From: Chaetorhynchus papuensis
Taxonomy: Eukaryota; Chordata; Aves; Passeriformes; Rhipiduridae
Direction: 5' to 3'
Length of the DNA stretch: 64,000 nt
NCBI GenBank assembly: GCA_013396525.1
Contig: VWYX01000795.1
Coordinates: 248,001-312,000 of the forward strand
The position numbers and the translations under genes are program-made. The notes beneath the pieces were generated by a model. It did not search any database. It saw only the letters and a program-made list of their open reading frames with translations, and had not been told where the DNA came from. This document shows positions 1 to 12,980 of the stretch, piece after piece; positions within the stretch are counted from its first letter, which is position 1; each line of letters begins with the position of its first letter.

Positions 1-480
1 TCAAGGTAAAACATAGACACAATCATGATTATAAAATACACAAACATTCACAAGAAAGCCCAGTTTGAATAACAACACATTAATCAATAGCAGAAGTGAC
101 TCTTGAGGGATCATTTATCAACTCAAAGAAAAATCAAAATATTTTGAATATAGAATACTTCTTTCATACTTGTCATTAGTACAAGTCCCATCAAGTCTGC
201 TGAACTTATGCTGAGCTCTGCTGGTAACGGATCAGGAGATCAGGGTAACACAGAATTCTTTCTCATTGTATGGGCAGGCTCTTATAAACTAAATTTTAAG
301 AGTCTGACAGCTGATTTAAAGACAATTACCCTGGAGACTTCCCTTCACTTCAGGAACTCAGTTCTCTGTTGCATGTAATTGAGGCAAAGCAATGATCCTC
401 CTCTGTCCATTTTTCAAAAGCCTGTTTGAGAAATGTTTGATTGGACAAAATAGCCCCAGTGTATCCTAGGAGAAATATCC

Positions 481-501
481 TTTTTTTTTTTTTTTTTTTT
501 T
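481..501. repeat. Poly-T homopolymer (21 bases)
   Basis: There is an uninterrupted run of 21 T. No retroposed body was recognised on either side, so it is listed as a plain homopolymer rather than a retrocopy tail. Confidence 0.95.
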
Positions 502-3500
502 GCTTCTTTACTAGAGAAGTGAAATATTCAATAGTCTACATTCAGTCATGTGCAAGATACATGGATAATTCTGAGCTAGGATCATTGGAAAATACTAATA
601 CTTTATGTCAGACACTTTGATCAATGGCTTTTCTACATTGGTCAGAGGAAAATTTTCATTTACAGCTTTCAAATATGTTGCCAAGGCTACTGTGATTTCA
701 TAGGCAGGGATAATTTCCTTCCAGCTCTAGATCTCCAACACTCAAATATCAAAACCAGGTAGTAAACTGAGTATGGGCAGTGATATTCTTAGCTGAAAAT
801 AAGTTCTCACCAAGAGCATCTCCAGAGTAGGCAATGGTTCTTTGTTTCACTTTTTTAAAGGTTTTGCTTGATGAGGTACTGGGCCTTCTATCAGGATGTA
901 AATTTCTACCTACACTGCAGATTGAGGAAAGTCTGTACTCAACTCACACACCTTCCATCCAAACTGTTTTCTTTTCCTGCTCACTAGTCTTCCTTCTTAT
1001 GACTGTCTGGTTGATACTTCTCTTCCTCCTTTGTAAATCACATTTGACCGTGAAAGTTCCTGTGTTTGACACCAAATACTAGCTCACAAATATTACCCTA
1101 CTGCTGAGTTATTCAGTATTCACTGGTATTGATTTCTTCTTTATTCCTACTCCAGCATACACAAGGCCAATTATTTTGTACCAAGCCTACATCATCATCA
1201 AGATTAGGAGGAAATTCTTCATTTTCCGTATTGGCTGGCAGTTGCTTTCCATGGACCTTACCAGCCTAATAGAGAGAGAAGACCATAGTCAGCAGTCTTA
1301 GTCAGCGTAGGCTGTAGCAGTGACTTTGATGCAGTGCACTGAAAACTGATATGTGCTATTCTGTAGAGTCAAAAATATTCATATACTCTTTATTAAAATT
1401 CTGACCTCAGTTTTTACTCCAGATAACAGATGCAGCATGATCACACTCTGTTTTTGCCAAATATATCCTGTATCTGATCTTCATTAGTACTAGAGCTCCT
1501 TTCAAGCTTCTATATGAAATTAAGAAGCACCAGTGAGAAGGAACATATAAAATATGCCCCAAAAATGCTCAGGCATGCCAGCAACCAGTCTATCATTTTG
1601 AAGCTAACTTGTTGACCCTTCTTTCAGCCACTGCTTCTTTCAAGCTGTTCAAAATACAGAAGCAATGAAAGCAAATCTCCTGAGACTGAATGTGTGCCAT
1701 GAAAGAAAGAGTGCAGTAGAGGAAACAGTCCAGGAATACATGCATATATGATGTGACTGCTGCTGTCTTAGGTGAGATGGGCAGAGGTGAAGTGAAATGG
1801 GAAGAAGAATTTAGAAGAATTTTTAAAAGCAGCAGTGTACCTGGAATACAAATGCTTCACTGGAATATATGAGCTGTACAATCAGGAATCCACAGCCCAC
1901 AGGACTGGTCAGGTTTATAAGTGTACTAGTTGTAAATTGTGCATCTCTCACCTGCTCTCTCAAATGAGGAGATTACAATTGTAATCAGAGATGCACTATG
2001 GCAGGTCTCTGGTTTCTTGCTTCTGTATATTTTCTTGACAGTCTACTACACTGAGCAATTTAAGAGCTTTCAAGAACATGCTTACCCATAAATTAATTCC
2101 TAGGCTAATGAACTGTCTATTCACTTGATTAATGGTTTTGTTGGAAGTGGTAAGAATGCAACAAATAAAAGCAAAATTACGAGAAGCAAGCCACTGTGTC
2201 CTTGAGACAGAGATGTCTAGTGAGAAACATGTTCTGAGCTTTAGGAACCCCCCTAACAGGATAGTCAGAGAGCATCTTTCAAAACCTATTGCCAACTGTA
2301 GGCAATGATAGTGTGAGGTGACTGTTTCCAGGAGAAGAAACATAGTTTTCAAGTGGTTCATTTGAGCAGAAAAGCTGCTCTTAAGTATCTTATGCACTGT
2401 TAGTAGTTTCTAAAGCAACATATATTTAAATGCATGACCTCAGTGAACACTGAGCAAAGGGGGCTGGAAGTCATGCAAGCTTCCTTGTAATATTGATTTT
2501 CAATCCAAATGTCATTCTGTTCTTACCTAGCAGCTATGTTTTTCTTTAATGTAAGTATATAGTATCTAACTGCAAAGACTTGAGCTATGTCCAGGAATCT
2601 TCCCTAGCACTCTCCAGCTTGCTAAGGAATTTCAGTACTACAACAAACATTTTTGAGGAAAATTCCACGGAATTTTTTTTGTTTCAACGTACAATTTCTG
2701 CCACTGGCAGCCTTTCTGTATCTTTATAAACTGACACAGATTCAAGTTTTGTCTTAAAATAAAGACAAGAAATTTCTGCTCATTTTCTGAGTTGTTATCC
2801 ATTGACTGAGATCACTTTTCACCAAGTCCTTCTGTAGCCACTATCCTCCCAAATACTCATGTCACAGTTTAACAACGCGTTTGTAGCAAACAGCATTACT
2901 TATGCCCTTTTAAAGCAGTGAATTTGTCAGTGAACTTCTCCACCTGAAGTTTCATCTTCAAGCCAGAAAGAATAAAGATGCTGGAGATGCAGTAAGAGGA
3001 CACTGGGGTTTAAATTCACAGCCCATGCAGTCACTGAAGCTCAGTCATCATTGCTGAGCAAAGAGCAGTGATTAAGTCCCTCTGGGAACTGGCTACGAGA
3101 CTCCTGAGCAAAGTCCCCGGCACCACTGAAGTGTCTCCTGCACTCAACTTAATGCTATCAAACATTAAAGAAAATACTGAAACTGGGAGAAATTCCCAAT
3201 ACCCTGGTTAGTGTTGGGAGACAGCCCACTTCCCACAACCAGAGCTCCAGCAGAGCTTCTGCCTGGAGACAGGTTTCACTCCACATGCAGCACGGAGCAT
3301 TAGTTTACATTATTATATGAAGATCCCTGCACCCCAGAGTCCAAAAGAAGGTTGTAGGAGTATGAACCCCACACTAAATGTTATATAAAAGCCCCTCAGA
3401 AAGACTGCCAGCCTCTTGCACCTCCTGAAAGGGACGTGTAAGCAAACAGCCCTGCTGGGATAGAAAGCTTTATGCCAGGCAGCCGAGATGGAAGTGCCCC

Positions 3501-5564
3501 ACAGGATGAGCATTGGCGACTCCCAGGAGCAGCCCTGGGGTTCAGGAGGGTGCACAGGGGCCCAGGCAGCACAGGGAGAGGCCATGGGCCAGTGACATGG
3601 AGGGTGGCCAAAGAGCAATGTCACCAAGACTGTGGGTGGAAGAGCAGATGCCAACGCCTCCCAGCACCCGAGGTCCCTGGGGTTCCCCAGGGAAAAGGTG
3701 TGATGGGATGCAGAGGCATCTCCCTCCTGTTAAGTTTGCTCTCTGCACTCAAATACCAACTTTAATACATAGCAAAAAACCACAGTTTGGAGAATTTGTT
3801 TAATCTGGTTCTCACCATTGGTTTTGGGTGTTGGGCGGTTTTGTTGTTGTTGGTTTGGTTTGGGGTTTTTTTCCAGCAAGATGATTTCACAACAAGAAAT
3901 TAAAACTCCAGAGGAAGAAATACAAGAAATGTTACTGAAAACAGATGAAGTATTTGAGTTCAGTTCAATTACCCAGATATCTATAACCTCTACTCTTTTT
4001 GCAGGAGTGTTTAGGAGGTCCACAGAGAGTATACAAATTTCAATGAGTCAGAAGATAATTGGAATATCCAAGTGCTCCATATGTCTTTAGTTACCAGCAT
4101 AAGCAACTCATATCTTGTCTTGTTCTCCTACAAAATGTAATATCCTGCATGAAAAAGCATCAAGTTTTAAACTTTGATCTCCGGGTTGTTCAGATAATCC
4201 AGAAAATTACTCAGAAGTGTGGTAGGTGCTCACTATACTGAAGTACTAATTGCATCTGTGTTCACTGATTCCTGTTATTTAAAACATTTCCTGAAAAACC
4301 AAGCTGCTGTCAGTTATTAGGGCATGGCCAGCTTAAAACAACAGCAGTCTTAAACCGAAAATTTCTGTCTGTAGAGATTGTGCTGATATTGTAAAGAGAG
4401 TAAGTTCAGCAAATGGCAAATTGGAAGGGGCATGCCATTAGGAAAAAATGGAGATGGAAAAAAGTCTGATCAATTCTTGTTTAGTAGCAGTTTTGAGCAA
4501 GACAGAATAATCTACTGCAGAGGATGTTAATTATGTTAATAGCAACCATAGTGGCTAAAGAAAAAAAAACTTAAACCAAACAAAAAAACCCTGAACAAAT
4601 AATTCAAACATCCAAAACATCCAGAAAATAAATGTTTTGCAGTAAAACAAGGGAGGATGGAAATAAGCAAACCAAAATAATATTTTGATATAATATTTGC
4701 TTTGTGATGTCACTTTTTCAATGTTACAGTGAAGAAATGAGGTTTCCCCCTGGCCCAATCAAGGTCCTTTTGGCCTTCCTTCCCTGCCTCCACCACTATA
4801 CCCAAGAGTGACACCCAGTGATCCACCCACTTGGAGCTGTAAAAGCAGTGTGTCATACCTACTTACCAGATGTGTCATCCCCAGCGTTTCCAAATGGACT
4901 CAAGCCTCCTATGAGCAAGGCTTTTGGAGTCTGTGCTCAGTGTGATGCTGCAGTGACTACAGGGAAGCCTCTTCAGAACACATGAGGTATTTGTCCCTGG
5001 CAACACAGTGCAGAGCAAAAACGTTGAAATAATAAAATCTCTGCACTTATGCCACCCAGCTCCAGATTTTCCTCTAATTCTGACTAATTGGGTATTTAAA
5101 ACTGCACTTTAAGCTTTACTTCCCTGTCCATCAGAAGTTTCAGAGAGACAGACTATAACATTTTCGAGGCAGGCTGAACATCAGATTTTTTATGCATGTC
5201 AGGATTTCTTTTTTACACCTGGATGTCATCAGTGATAAGAACCTGAGTTACTGCATGTAATGAAGTTAATTCATGTGTATCAACTTTGCAGGTTACACAG
5301 CACATATTACCAATGGTTTTTTTTAAATATCAAGCAAATGAACTAGAGCTGTTGCCACATTTCTGGATACTCAGTAAGAGCTTCAGGAGGATTTAACTCT
5401 GCAATTCTATAGAAATCACTGAGTCTGTGACCTCTTAGAAGGTGTCTAAAAGGTCAAATTTGTCAATTAATTATCTGCGTATAAAAGTAGGATTAGTAGA
5501 GTATTCTGATAAATTGAAATCTCCAGGTTTTTCACATTTATATTTAATAATGTTCCAGTATAAA

Positions 5565-5640
5565 ACAAACAATAAAACAAAACAAACAAAAAACAAAACC
5601 AACAACCAAGCAAACACAAACAAACAAACAAAAAAACCCT
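5565..5640. repeat. A/C-rich low-complexity tract (CAAA-like units)
   Basis: This stretch is built almost only from A and C in irregular CAAA, CAAAA and CAAAC units and ends in an A run followed by CCC. It is a degenerate microsatellite. Because it lacks T and G, the plus frame across it is open, which explains a 77-codon open frame at 5442-5675. Confidence 0.85.
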
Positions 5641-8124
5641 TCCAATTTGTTACCTTTATGTCATGTTTAAAGTAATAGATAATGCCATGATTATTTTGTA
5701 GATCTCTTCTCTTTCCTGGCTCCCTCTGCTAACAGATGTTAGTATAGAAAAGGACATTCCTTCTGCTAACAGATTCTGTTTGTTTTGTGGATTTTGGAGA
5801 TATGTCAGGAGTTTCACACAGTTTGCTCAAACTTTCCCCTGTAGTTTTGCATCTTACATAGCACATAAGATAAGTCCCTGAGGACAATCTACCCAGTAGG
5901 TTTCACATGTACAGTAGGCTGTTCACCAGAAAGCCCCAATATCTGAAGCAGTTGCAACACCTACAGGTCAGCTACTGATCTTGATTTAACAAGAGCATAG
6001 CAAGTTTATCAGAACTCCTAATTTTTTTTTCTCTTTTTCTTCATAGTTCTTTTAAAGTTGGCTGAAGATGTAATCCTGTTATGTTGAGGCGGTTCCATTC
6101 TGTCACAAGAACAAGAGGATTTATGCCCTTCACAGTAGAAGAAGGCTCACCAAGTGATTGAATAAATGGGAAAAGGCAGGAAATGAAGGTGCTCTGGAGT
6201 CAGTACACATGTAGCAAGGAATGAGTGGCTGTTACTCACACAGGTATGAATAATGCACTGCGATGCCTGTGCCATTCCACATCAGCCCAGCATGTTTCAC
6301 ATGCACTCATGGCCATGGAAATAGAAACAGATTGTGAGTCAGAGAAAAAGTTGAGTCAGAATGAATATGTGAAGTGAGTAGAAGGAATGATCAGAGCCAT
6401 TAACTTTGCCTGTGAAAGGTAGTAAGGCAAGACCAGTCAAAGAACTGAAGCAAATGGAGCACCCAAAGGGCAACTCAGTAAAATTGCCAAGATATGTTGA
6501 CAGCTGAAATGACAGGTATTTCTGTTATCCACAGCAGTTACATCTGCATGTGACAGAAGCTCAGATGACCGTTTATGTAAATCTTTTGGGTACTTTTTTT
6601 TGACGTTATTTCCCACTGCCCTTGTTTTCATTACCTAAGACCTGTTTGTACTGTGAACTAACAAGATAAAATATAAATGCTTCCCCATGGCAAGGTAGGA
6701 ATTCAACAGGAGTGTTGTCACAGACTGTATCTATGAAGGAGACACAGATACTTAAATTCTTGATACGTGATTTATTTCACAGAGCTTGAAGGAGCTGGAG
6801 TGTTGCAATTTAAAATGCAACAGGGAAAAATGTGCCAGATAAACTTTCTGTTAGAAAATGGGACCAAATAAAATCAGATTTCCCTATTAAGATATCCATG
6901 GTTTTCTGTTTTGGAGAATTCACAGATTGCATGAACCTAGTGTATACAGAGTATTTTAGTGTTGCAGCTCTGATTTAATTAAGGTTGTGTTAAGAAGATG
7001 TCAGTTTTATCAAATTGTACTTCATTCAGTGTCTTGGGTTTCGGTCAATAATTCTCTTAACAAAACAGATCTCTTCTCAAGATGAACTTAACTTCTTGAA
7101 ACAGAAATCAAACTGACTGAAATACTTTACAAGGCCTAAAGTAAGACAAGCTGTATTGTGCACACATACTTCTGAGCTTCAATAAGCCAGTGGGACAGGG
7201 AAAAAAATTACCCTGTCAGGATCATATAGAATTCAGTCTAGATTTTTTGTGTTAAAAATATGTAAGTTTGGAATACATTATAAAATTCAGATCAGTTCAG
7301 ATGAATTGGTTAAAGAGGCTCTCTTGCTGAAAAGACACAATTTGCAAAGACAGGCAATCTATTAGGCCAATTTACATCACCGAGAGAGCAAACAAGCTTT
7401 TAGGCACACAAATACTTGTACAGGTCTAAAACAGTAGAGGCATTTGGCAAAGGTAAACAAATATAGAACAAGTTCCTGAGTTTAAATTGACTGCTGAGTA
7501 GTAAGATACAACAGGAGAAAGTTGCAGGCAGCAAAGGTAGGAAGTGATCATGAAGACAGATGGTGATTATCTCCTGTGGGTCAGAAAGCAAAAAATAATC
7601 ACAACCTGCTGAATATGTTTAGCTCATCCTGACAATTAATACTTTACAAGGGAAGGTGTTACCATTGATTTTTTTCAAATATATCCATCATAAGGAGGAA
7701 AATGCCATCAAGTTTTAACACAAAGCTTGGATTCAGACTAGTTAACTGACCCAGGAAAGATGATGAGTGAATTTTTTATTAATTTTTGGACCTGGCTACT
7801 CAAAGTAAAATATTTTCAGCTTACTAGTGAAATCAGCCCCAGCTCACATCTATATTATGACAATATGGAATAAGGCCTTGACCTTGCAGATGTGTATATC
7901 TTTAAGCATAAGAACAGTCCTATTGATATGACTGAATGAATTATATGTTTAGCATGTGTCGTAGTACTGCAAATTTTGAAGACTACGTAAAAACCAAGAG
8001 CATTTTTTTACTTCAGCAAATTCAGAAATGTTTGAGAATTAATTTTATATCAAAGCACATTAGAAGCTAAAAGGCCATGATTGTCATCAAGATTGTAATC
8101 AGAAGTTTTCTGTTGCTGTTGCAG

Positions 8125-8251
8125 GCCCTCCCTACCTGAATTGACAATAATTGAAGAGCTTGTTGACAACACCAAAAGAAACCCCATGGACCACATCGAC
8201 AAGAATCCACTGTCTGATCTTAAAACATCTCTTCAGAGTGATTTATGGAAG
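8125..8251 (+). other. Candidate internal coding exon (127 nt), protein not recognised
   Basis: The segment is bounded by a pyrimidine-rich acceptor ending TTGCTGTTGCAG and by a consensus donor AAG|GTGAGG. Skipping the first base, one frame is open across all 42 codons. The peptide runs from PSLPELTIIEELVDN, through a charged middle (KRNPMDHIDKN), to SLQSDLWK. The exon would start with one base of a split codon and end on a codon boundary. I do not recognise the protein, and there are no cysteines or catalytic motifs. A 42-codon open frame is not rare by chance, so the splice signals carry most of the weight. It could be a real exon of an unrecognised gene, a lncRNA exon, or chance. Confidence 0.3.
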
Positions 8252-11200
8252 GTGAGGATGCTGGTGTGTGGACAAATCTGAACACCCTCCAGTCAAGACA
8301 CAGCAATTTCAGACTGGGAATCCTTCTGTGCTCTCTACCACAGGAAATCCAGCAGCCACTCCAAGCCAGGGAGCCTGGCAGAGGTCTGCTGCACAAGGGG
8401 TTTGGGTCTGGCTGCTCTGCACCTCTGAATATGTCCTGATCCACACAGTAATCTGTCCTAGCTGGCTCCGTGAAGAAGCTCTCCAACAACTCCCCAGTCA
8501 AAAACAACAACAATAATCAAACTATATTAAAATTTTCCAAATGCCAGCCCATTCCACAGTTTATGGTGTTTGCCATAGCATATGAAGCTCCATATGTTGT
8601 TTTTTTGTACCATCAACTTTGAATTTGTCACTTCTTCATGCACCAAGTCTCTTTTCTTCTGTGTTTGGATTTTGTAGTATCAACCACATCTGAGATTTTC
8701 TCCGTCTGCTGCCCCACTTATGAACTGTGCTGTGCAACATGAACCCTTGCCCAACACAGCCCAGGGCAATAACCATCTGAACTAGGTACATTTTCTTTAA
8801 TGTAATTTATAACATTTATACACCAAATACACCAATACCACCTGTCATCAGAAACAGTGCCTCTTCTGAAGGGACATTCTTCTCCATTCTTCTGTTTCTC
8901 CATTCAGATTGCTTTTTCTTTTCTGTTTTCTGACCCCAGGTATTCTTCAGAGAATCTAAGCATCCAGAGTTTCACTTCACCCATTTGTTTTTCTTTTTCA
9001 AATAGCACAGCTGCCTGTGGTATGAGAACTCAGCTAATACCATAGGACTTTTCTGAGAGCATCTTCAAGATAACTGATCCAAAAACTTGCTCTAAAAAAG
9101 ATGCCTTCAGCCTTGTCATAAGTTTAGGGTTTTTTTCCTCTCTTGGTCTTACAAAATATAGTAATGAAATTTTATTTTCAGACTTGTGTGAGTTGTTGTC
9201 ATATTCTAAAACCCAAGAGAAGAAGCCATTAAACAGGAAATTAGGCTTTGCTTTTTCATCAAAAAAGAAAAAATCTGAGTGTCTTTTCTGTATTATTGTC
9301 AAGCAAAATGCAAAGTCTAAAATTAAATTGAACTAAGTAGCCTTGCAAAATTATTTAGAAGTGGGATGTTCCTTTGTCATCAGCATCCCTAGAGTCGTCG
9401 TGAGACCATCGGATAATTCTGCATGTGGTGTGTTGTAAATAGAGTATCACACAAATGCTTTTCTTCCTGTAGCAGAACTGAGTGATTAATGCCACTCTGC
9501 TGTGCTCTTCACCCTTCCCTTTAATGAGTCATGCAGTCTGTATAATGGTGGACTCGCATCCTTTTCAGTTTGGGTTATTTGAATACTTGTTAATTTTTCA
9601 GGGCCACTACAATCAGGATGTTATGTATTAAAGGAGGCATGCAAAATTACAGCTTTTGACACTCTCCCATCTTAAAAATAAATTCAGCAATTATGATAAG
9701 ATGAAATCATCTCCTGTTTTTCCGAGAAACTGGGGAAAACTTTGTTATAATGTTTTTTAAGAAAAATACCCCAAACTGGTCCCAAACTTATTCCATTAGG
9801 AGTTTTGGGACAGAGTAACCAACAGAAGAATTCTACACGCTCCTTCTCAGCCCAGGAGCCAAACACTCTGGATCTGGGGCAAGAGGAAGCATGCACTGGC
9901 AAGCAGGCAACCATTACTGTGCCCTGAGTGCCAAAGCAGCTCCCCAGTCTTTCCACAGGTACAGAGGGAGCTTTTACACACAACGTGTCTCCCGACCCCT
10001 GTGCCTGCCTCAGCCGTGCATCTGCAAGGGCAGCCTCCCCTCACACTTGGCTCACACAGGTACTTGACTGGACTCAGGGCTAAGGGTGAGAGGGCTGATA
10101 AAGACATTTGACATTTCACAGTCCTAGAATAAAAAGGAGCCAGAAAGCCAAGGTTAATCAGCTACACTGGACCTTTCGCACTTCTGCAAATCCCATCAAC
10201 TGCTAAACTGTAGTGGCAGCCTGGGGCAAAGCAGGGAGCATCTGTACCCTCAGCCCAAATCTTAGTTGAAACTTGGACCCTGGAAGCATCGAGCATCATT
10301 CATTGTTTTATTCTGTAATCTGTGTACTTAATTAATATCCGACACCTTCCAAGCACACGCTCTCCAAACACAGATCTAACCACTAACAACAGACAGAATA
10401 TACCTTCTCCTGTATAGGTCCTCCTCCTGCTTCCTGTCAGTAGTGAAAACGGGACCAAACAAAGTCTTACTGTGACTTTGGCTGCCATGATTGCCAAGGT
10501 TGGTACTTATCAAATTACTTATCAAATGCAGATATCTCTATCTGCACAACCCGGGGGTTTTCTGGAGCACGATCTCATTCACTCTGTGCAATGTGAATCA
10601 AACACAGTATCCATTGCTTCTCAAGGGTCCTGATAAGATGCACTACTCTGAAATGCAGATATCTAATGTTTGAATCTCACCCACACTGTCCTCTCCCTAC
10701 CTTAGGGCTTCCACACCGCTCTCTGTCCAAAAATGAGGCTGCTTAGTCAGCCAGATCAGTGACAGTCAGTCACAGCATAGCCTTCAACAGGCAAACTTAA
10801 CAAGTTATCCAAATAAACTTCATGCAGAGCTCTTGTAGAAATTTGAAACCCTTTTTTTGACACAAATATTTGAGATGTCAGAGGTCTTACTTGTAGGAAA
10901 CCTCTCTATAGAATGAGACACAATTTTATTTCTTACAGTATTTTTCCACTGAGGAAGATACATGTTTTCTCTTTCATGTCTGCTGAAATGTTAGTTTATA
11001 CCACTGTAGAATATGTTTCTGAAACCCACTGCTATTAATTGTTCATTGAGAGAAACATAGAACCATTGTTTGTAAAGATACTGCACGGACTTTTAAAATT
11101 ACCATTCTCTTGTTTTCTCTGTTTCATCTGTCCAGTTTAGAAAGAGGATTGGGCCATGGACTGACTGGGTGTTTTGAACAATTCTTAGAAGAGGCACTTT

Positions 11201-12376
11201 CCAGTGCACAGGCAAGGAGATTTTAGCAAACATCCTATCCAGATGCAAAGCTGGTCAGCACAGATATGCACTGAACAAATGGAACAACATCAGTCAACTG
11301 CTTCAGTTTAGTGCATGGATTTTGAAAGCCAAGCAAACAAAAACCTGAAAATATGCCTAGAAAATCTTAAGAGTCCATAGGAGTCCACAGACTGCATGGG
11401 CTCCTTAGTAGAAAGTCCCTACCCTAGCTTCCTTTCATCCTGAATTCTGACTTTCATCAAAAATGTGAAACTGCTAAATTTTACCAGGAGACAGACATGG
11501 GTGGTTTTAATGAATGCTATCAGAGATATACACACGAAAAATGAAAGGATGTGTCTACATGCTGTAATAAGGCATAACAGACAGATTTAGCTCAAATTAA
11601 CATTAACAGAGCTAGCTCTGGTGGTGTAGGTTGCCCCTGTGTTGTGCTTGAGCTAATCAACCTTGTGGAGAGTAGATGTCTTTTCATATGGAGAAAGTAG
11701 ATGTCTTTTAATACGGAGACAGTACATTTTGGCATGAGCTGGTATCTCTGTGGAACACTGGGCTGCATGATTTGGATGTAGCTGTTCAGTGTGATTCAGG
11801 TTTCTCAATGAGAAAAATACGGATTGCAAGGATAAGGCACCTCACCTTTTCCCATACTCACACATAAATTAGCCACAGTGCCTCTGAAGCTGATGTACAC
11901 AGTTTTGCATTTTCTAATAACTTCTTAAGGTTTTTATAATTGGAAACAGAAATGCCATTTCTTAAAAGAATTCTCTTGCAAAGCACATTCTTTAGAAGTG
12001 CTTCATACTATTACCAAAATCCCCTTCTTTGTGTTTGGATCACAATTTTGCCTTCCTGTCCAAGTGTAGCCATTTCTGCCTCCTGGAAATGGTGGGCAAA
12101 TGGCTACATCTGACAGTCTTAGAAAAAATTCAACCTTCAATTTACTGTCTTCAGAATTAATGGAAAAGCGGTGATACAAATTTTCACAGTCACATTCAGC
12201 AGACTTATAGTAGTCCAAATTGTGCTTACCCAACTCCCTCTGTCCACTATCATTTCAGAGGAGTGTTTCTTTGGTCTTCCCCTTCTCCAGTTCCTGAGAT
12301 TTACCTGCATGGGAAGAGGGCACCAGATAAAGCACAGAACACACATTTCTTTCCTTTAGTCTGCACAGAAGTCCAC
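8252..12376. other. Noncoding stretch, no gene recognised
   Basis: This is unique AT-rich sequence with a GC-richer patch at about 9860-10100 that has overlapping minus-strand open frames of 90-99 codons. No family motif was seen in these frames. A short tandem duplication at 11671-11730 is listed separately. Confidence 0.6.
11671..11730. repeat. Tandem duplication, 25-bp unit, about 2.4 copies
   Basis: The unit beginning AGTAGATGTCTTTT occupies 11671-11695 and 11696-11720, with three substitutions between the copies. A third, partial copy (AGTACATTTT) follows. The imperfect identity shows the duplication is not recent. Confidence 0.85.
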
Positions 12377-12800
12377 AGGAGGGCCATGAAGATGATCAGA
12401 GGGCTGGAGCACCTCTCCCATGAGGACAGGCTGAGAGAGCTGGGGCTGTTCAGCCTGGGTAAGGGAAGGCTCCAGGATGATCTCATTGTGGCCATTCAAT
12501 ATATAAAAGTGGACTTAAAAGAGAGCTGGAGAGGGAGGTTTTACCAAGGCCTGTAGTGACAGGAGAAGGGGCAATCGTTTTTAACTCAAACAGGGCAGGT
12601 TTAGATTAGAAGTTGGACAGAAATTCTTCAGTGTGAGGGTGGTGAGACACTGGATCAGGTTGCCCAGAGAAGCTGTGGATGTCCCATCACTGGAAGTGTT
12701 CGAGGCCAGGCTAGATGGGACTCAGAGCAATCCAGTCCAGTGGAAGATAAGGAGTTGGATTAGATGACCTGTAAACTCATATCCAACCCAAACCAGTATG
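12377..12800 (+). mobile_element. CR1 LINE, 5'-truncated 3' end
   Basis: The sequence follows the avian CR1 3' region in order: a GGGCCATGAAGATGATCAGA start, the GGCTGGAGCACCTCTCC block, CTGAGAGAGCTGGGG, TTCAGCCTGG, then TTCAGTGTGAGGGTGGTGAG, GGTTGCCCAGAGAAGCTGTG, and a tail of the GATGACCTG...CCAACCC type. It keeps only the last ~420 bp, as most CR1 copies do. The terminal 8-bp repeats are eroded. It gives short spurious open frames on both strands (12263-12556 plus, 12301-12495 minus). It is inert as a mobile element, since it carries no reverse transcriptase. Confidence 0.95.
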
Positions 12801-12928
12801 TGGTGTTAGGACTACGACTTCACAAGTGAGATCACAGTCTCCTAATCAATGTTTTTCCCTTGAATGTGTTTACCACATAAGAATAAACAAAAGGTAAACA
12901 AACAAAGAAATTAGTCTTTTGCTACCTG

Positions 12929-12980
12929 CCATGACAGAAATAACAATCTTGAGCTGATAAAGAGGGAATTTCTGTCATGG
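12929..12980. repeat. Perfect 13-bp inverted repeat with 26-bp spacer
   Basis: The left arm CCATGACAGAAAT (12929-12941) and the right arm ATTTCTGTCATGG (12968-12980) are exact reverse complements, separated by 26 bases. It could form a stem-loop. It is too short for a typical microRNA precursor, and no transposon termini are visible. Confidence 0.9.

Larger units (their letters stand above)
1..8124. other. Intergenic or intronic DNA, no gene recognised
   Basis: This is AT-rich unique sequence. It contains a 21-base poly-T tract at 481-501, a GC-richer patch at about 3440-3730 with overlapping open frames on both strands, a GT-rich tract at 3835-3871 and an A/C low-complexity tract at 5565-5640. 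Open frames of 60-133 codons occur (longest on the minus strand at 1996-2397), but none shows a recognisable domain, a signal peptide joined to a plausible body, or flanking splice sites of good quality. No repeat family was recognised. Confidence 0.6.

Noticed and set aside
1996..2397. 133-codon minus-strand open frame
   Set aside because: No recognisable motif, poor start context and no supporting splice or promoter signal. This length is attainable by chance in 64 kb.
3818..4090. 90-codon plus frame with a charged stretch after a TTTTTTTCCAG acceptor
   Set aside because: The charged part looks protein-like, but there is no good donor at its end, the start lies in a GT-rich tract, and no family matches.
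4868..4935. Minus-strand open stretch before a CTG|GTAAGT donor, with a glycine-rich peptide
   Set aside because: The only acceptor compatible with the open frame is weak, and stops lie immediately on both sides, so chance is the simpler explanation.
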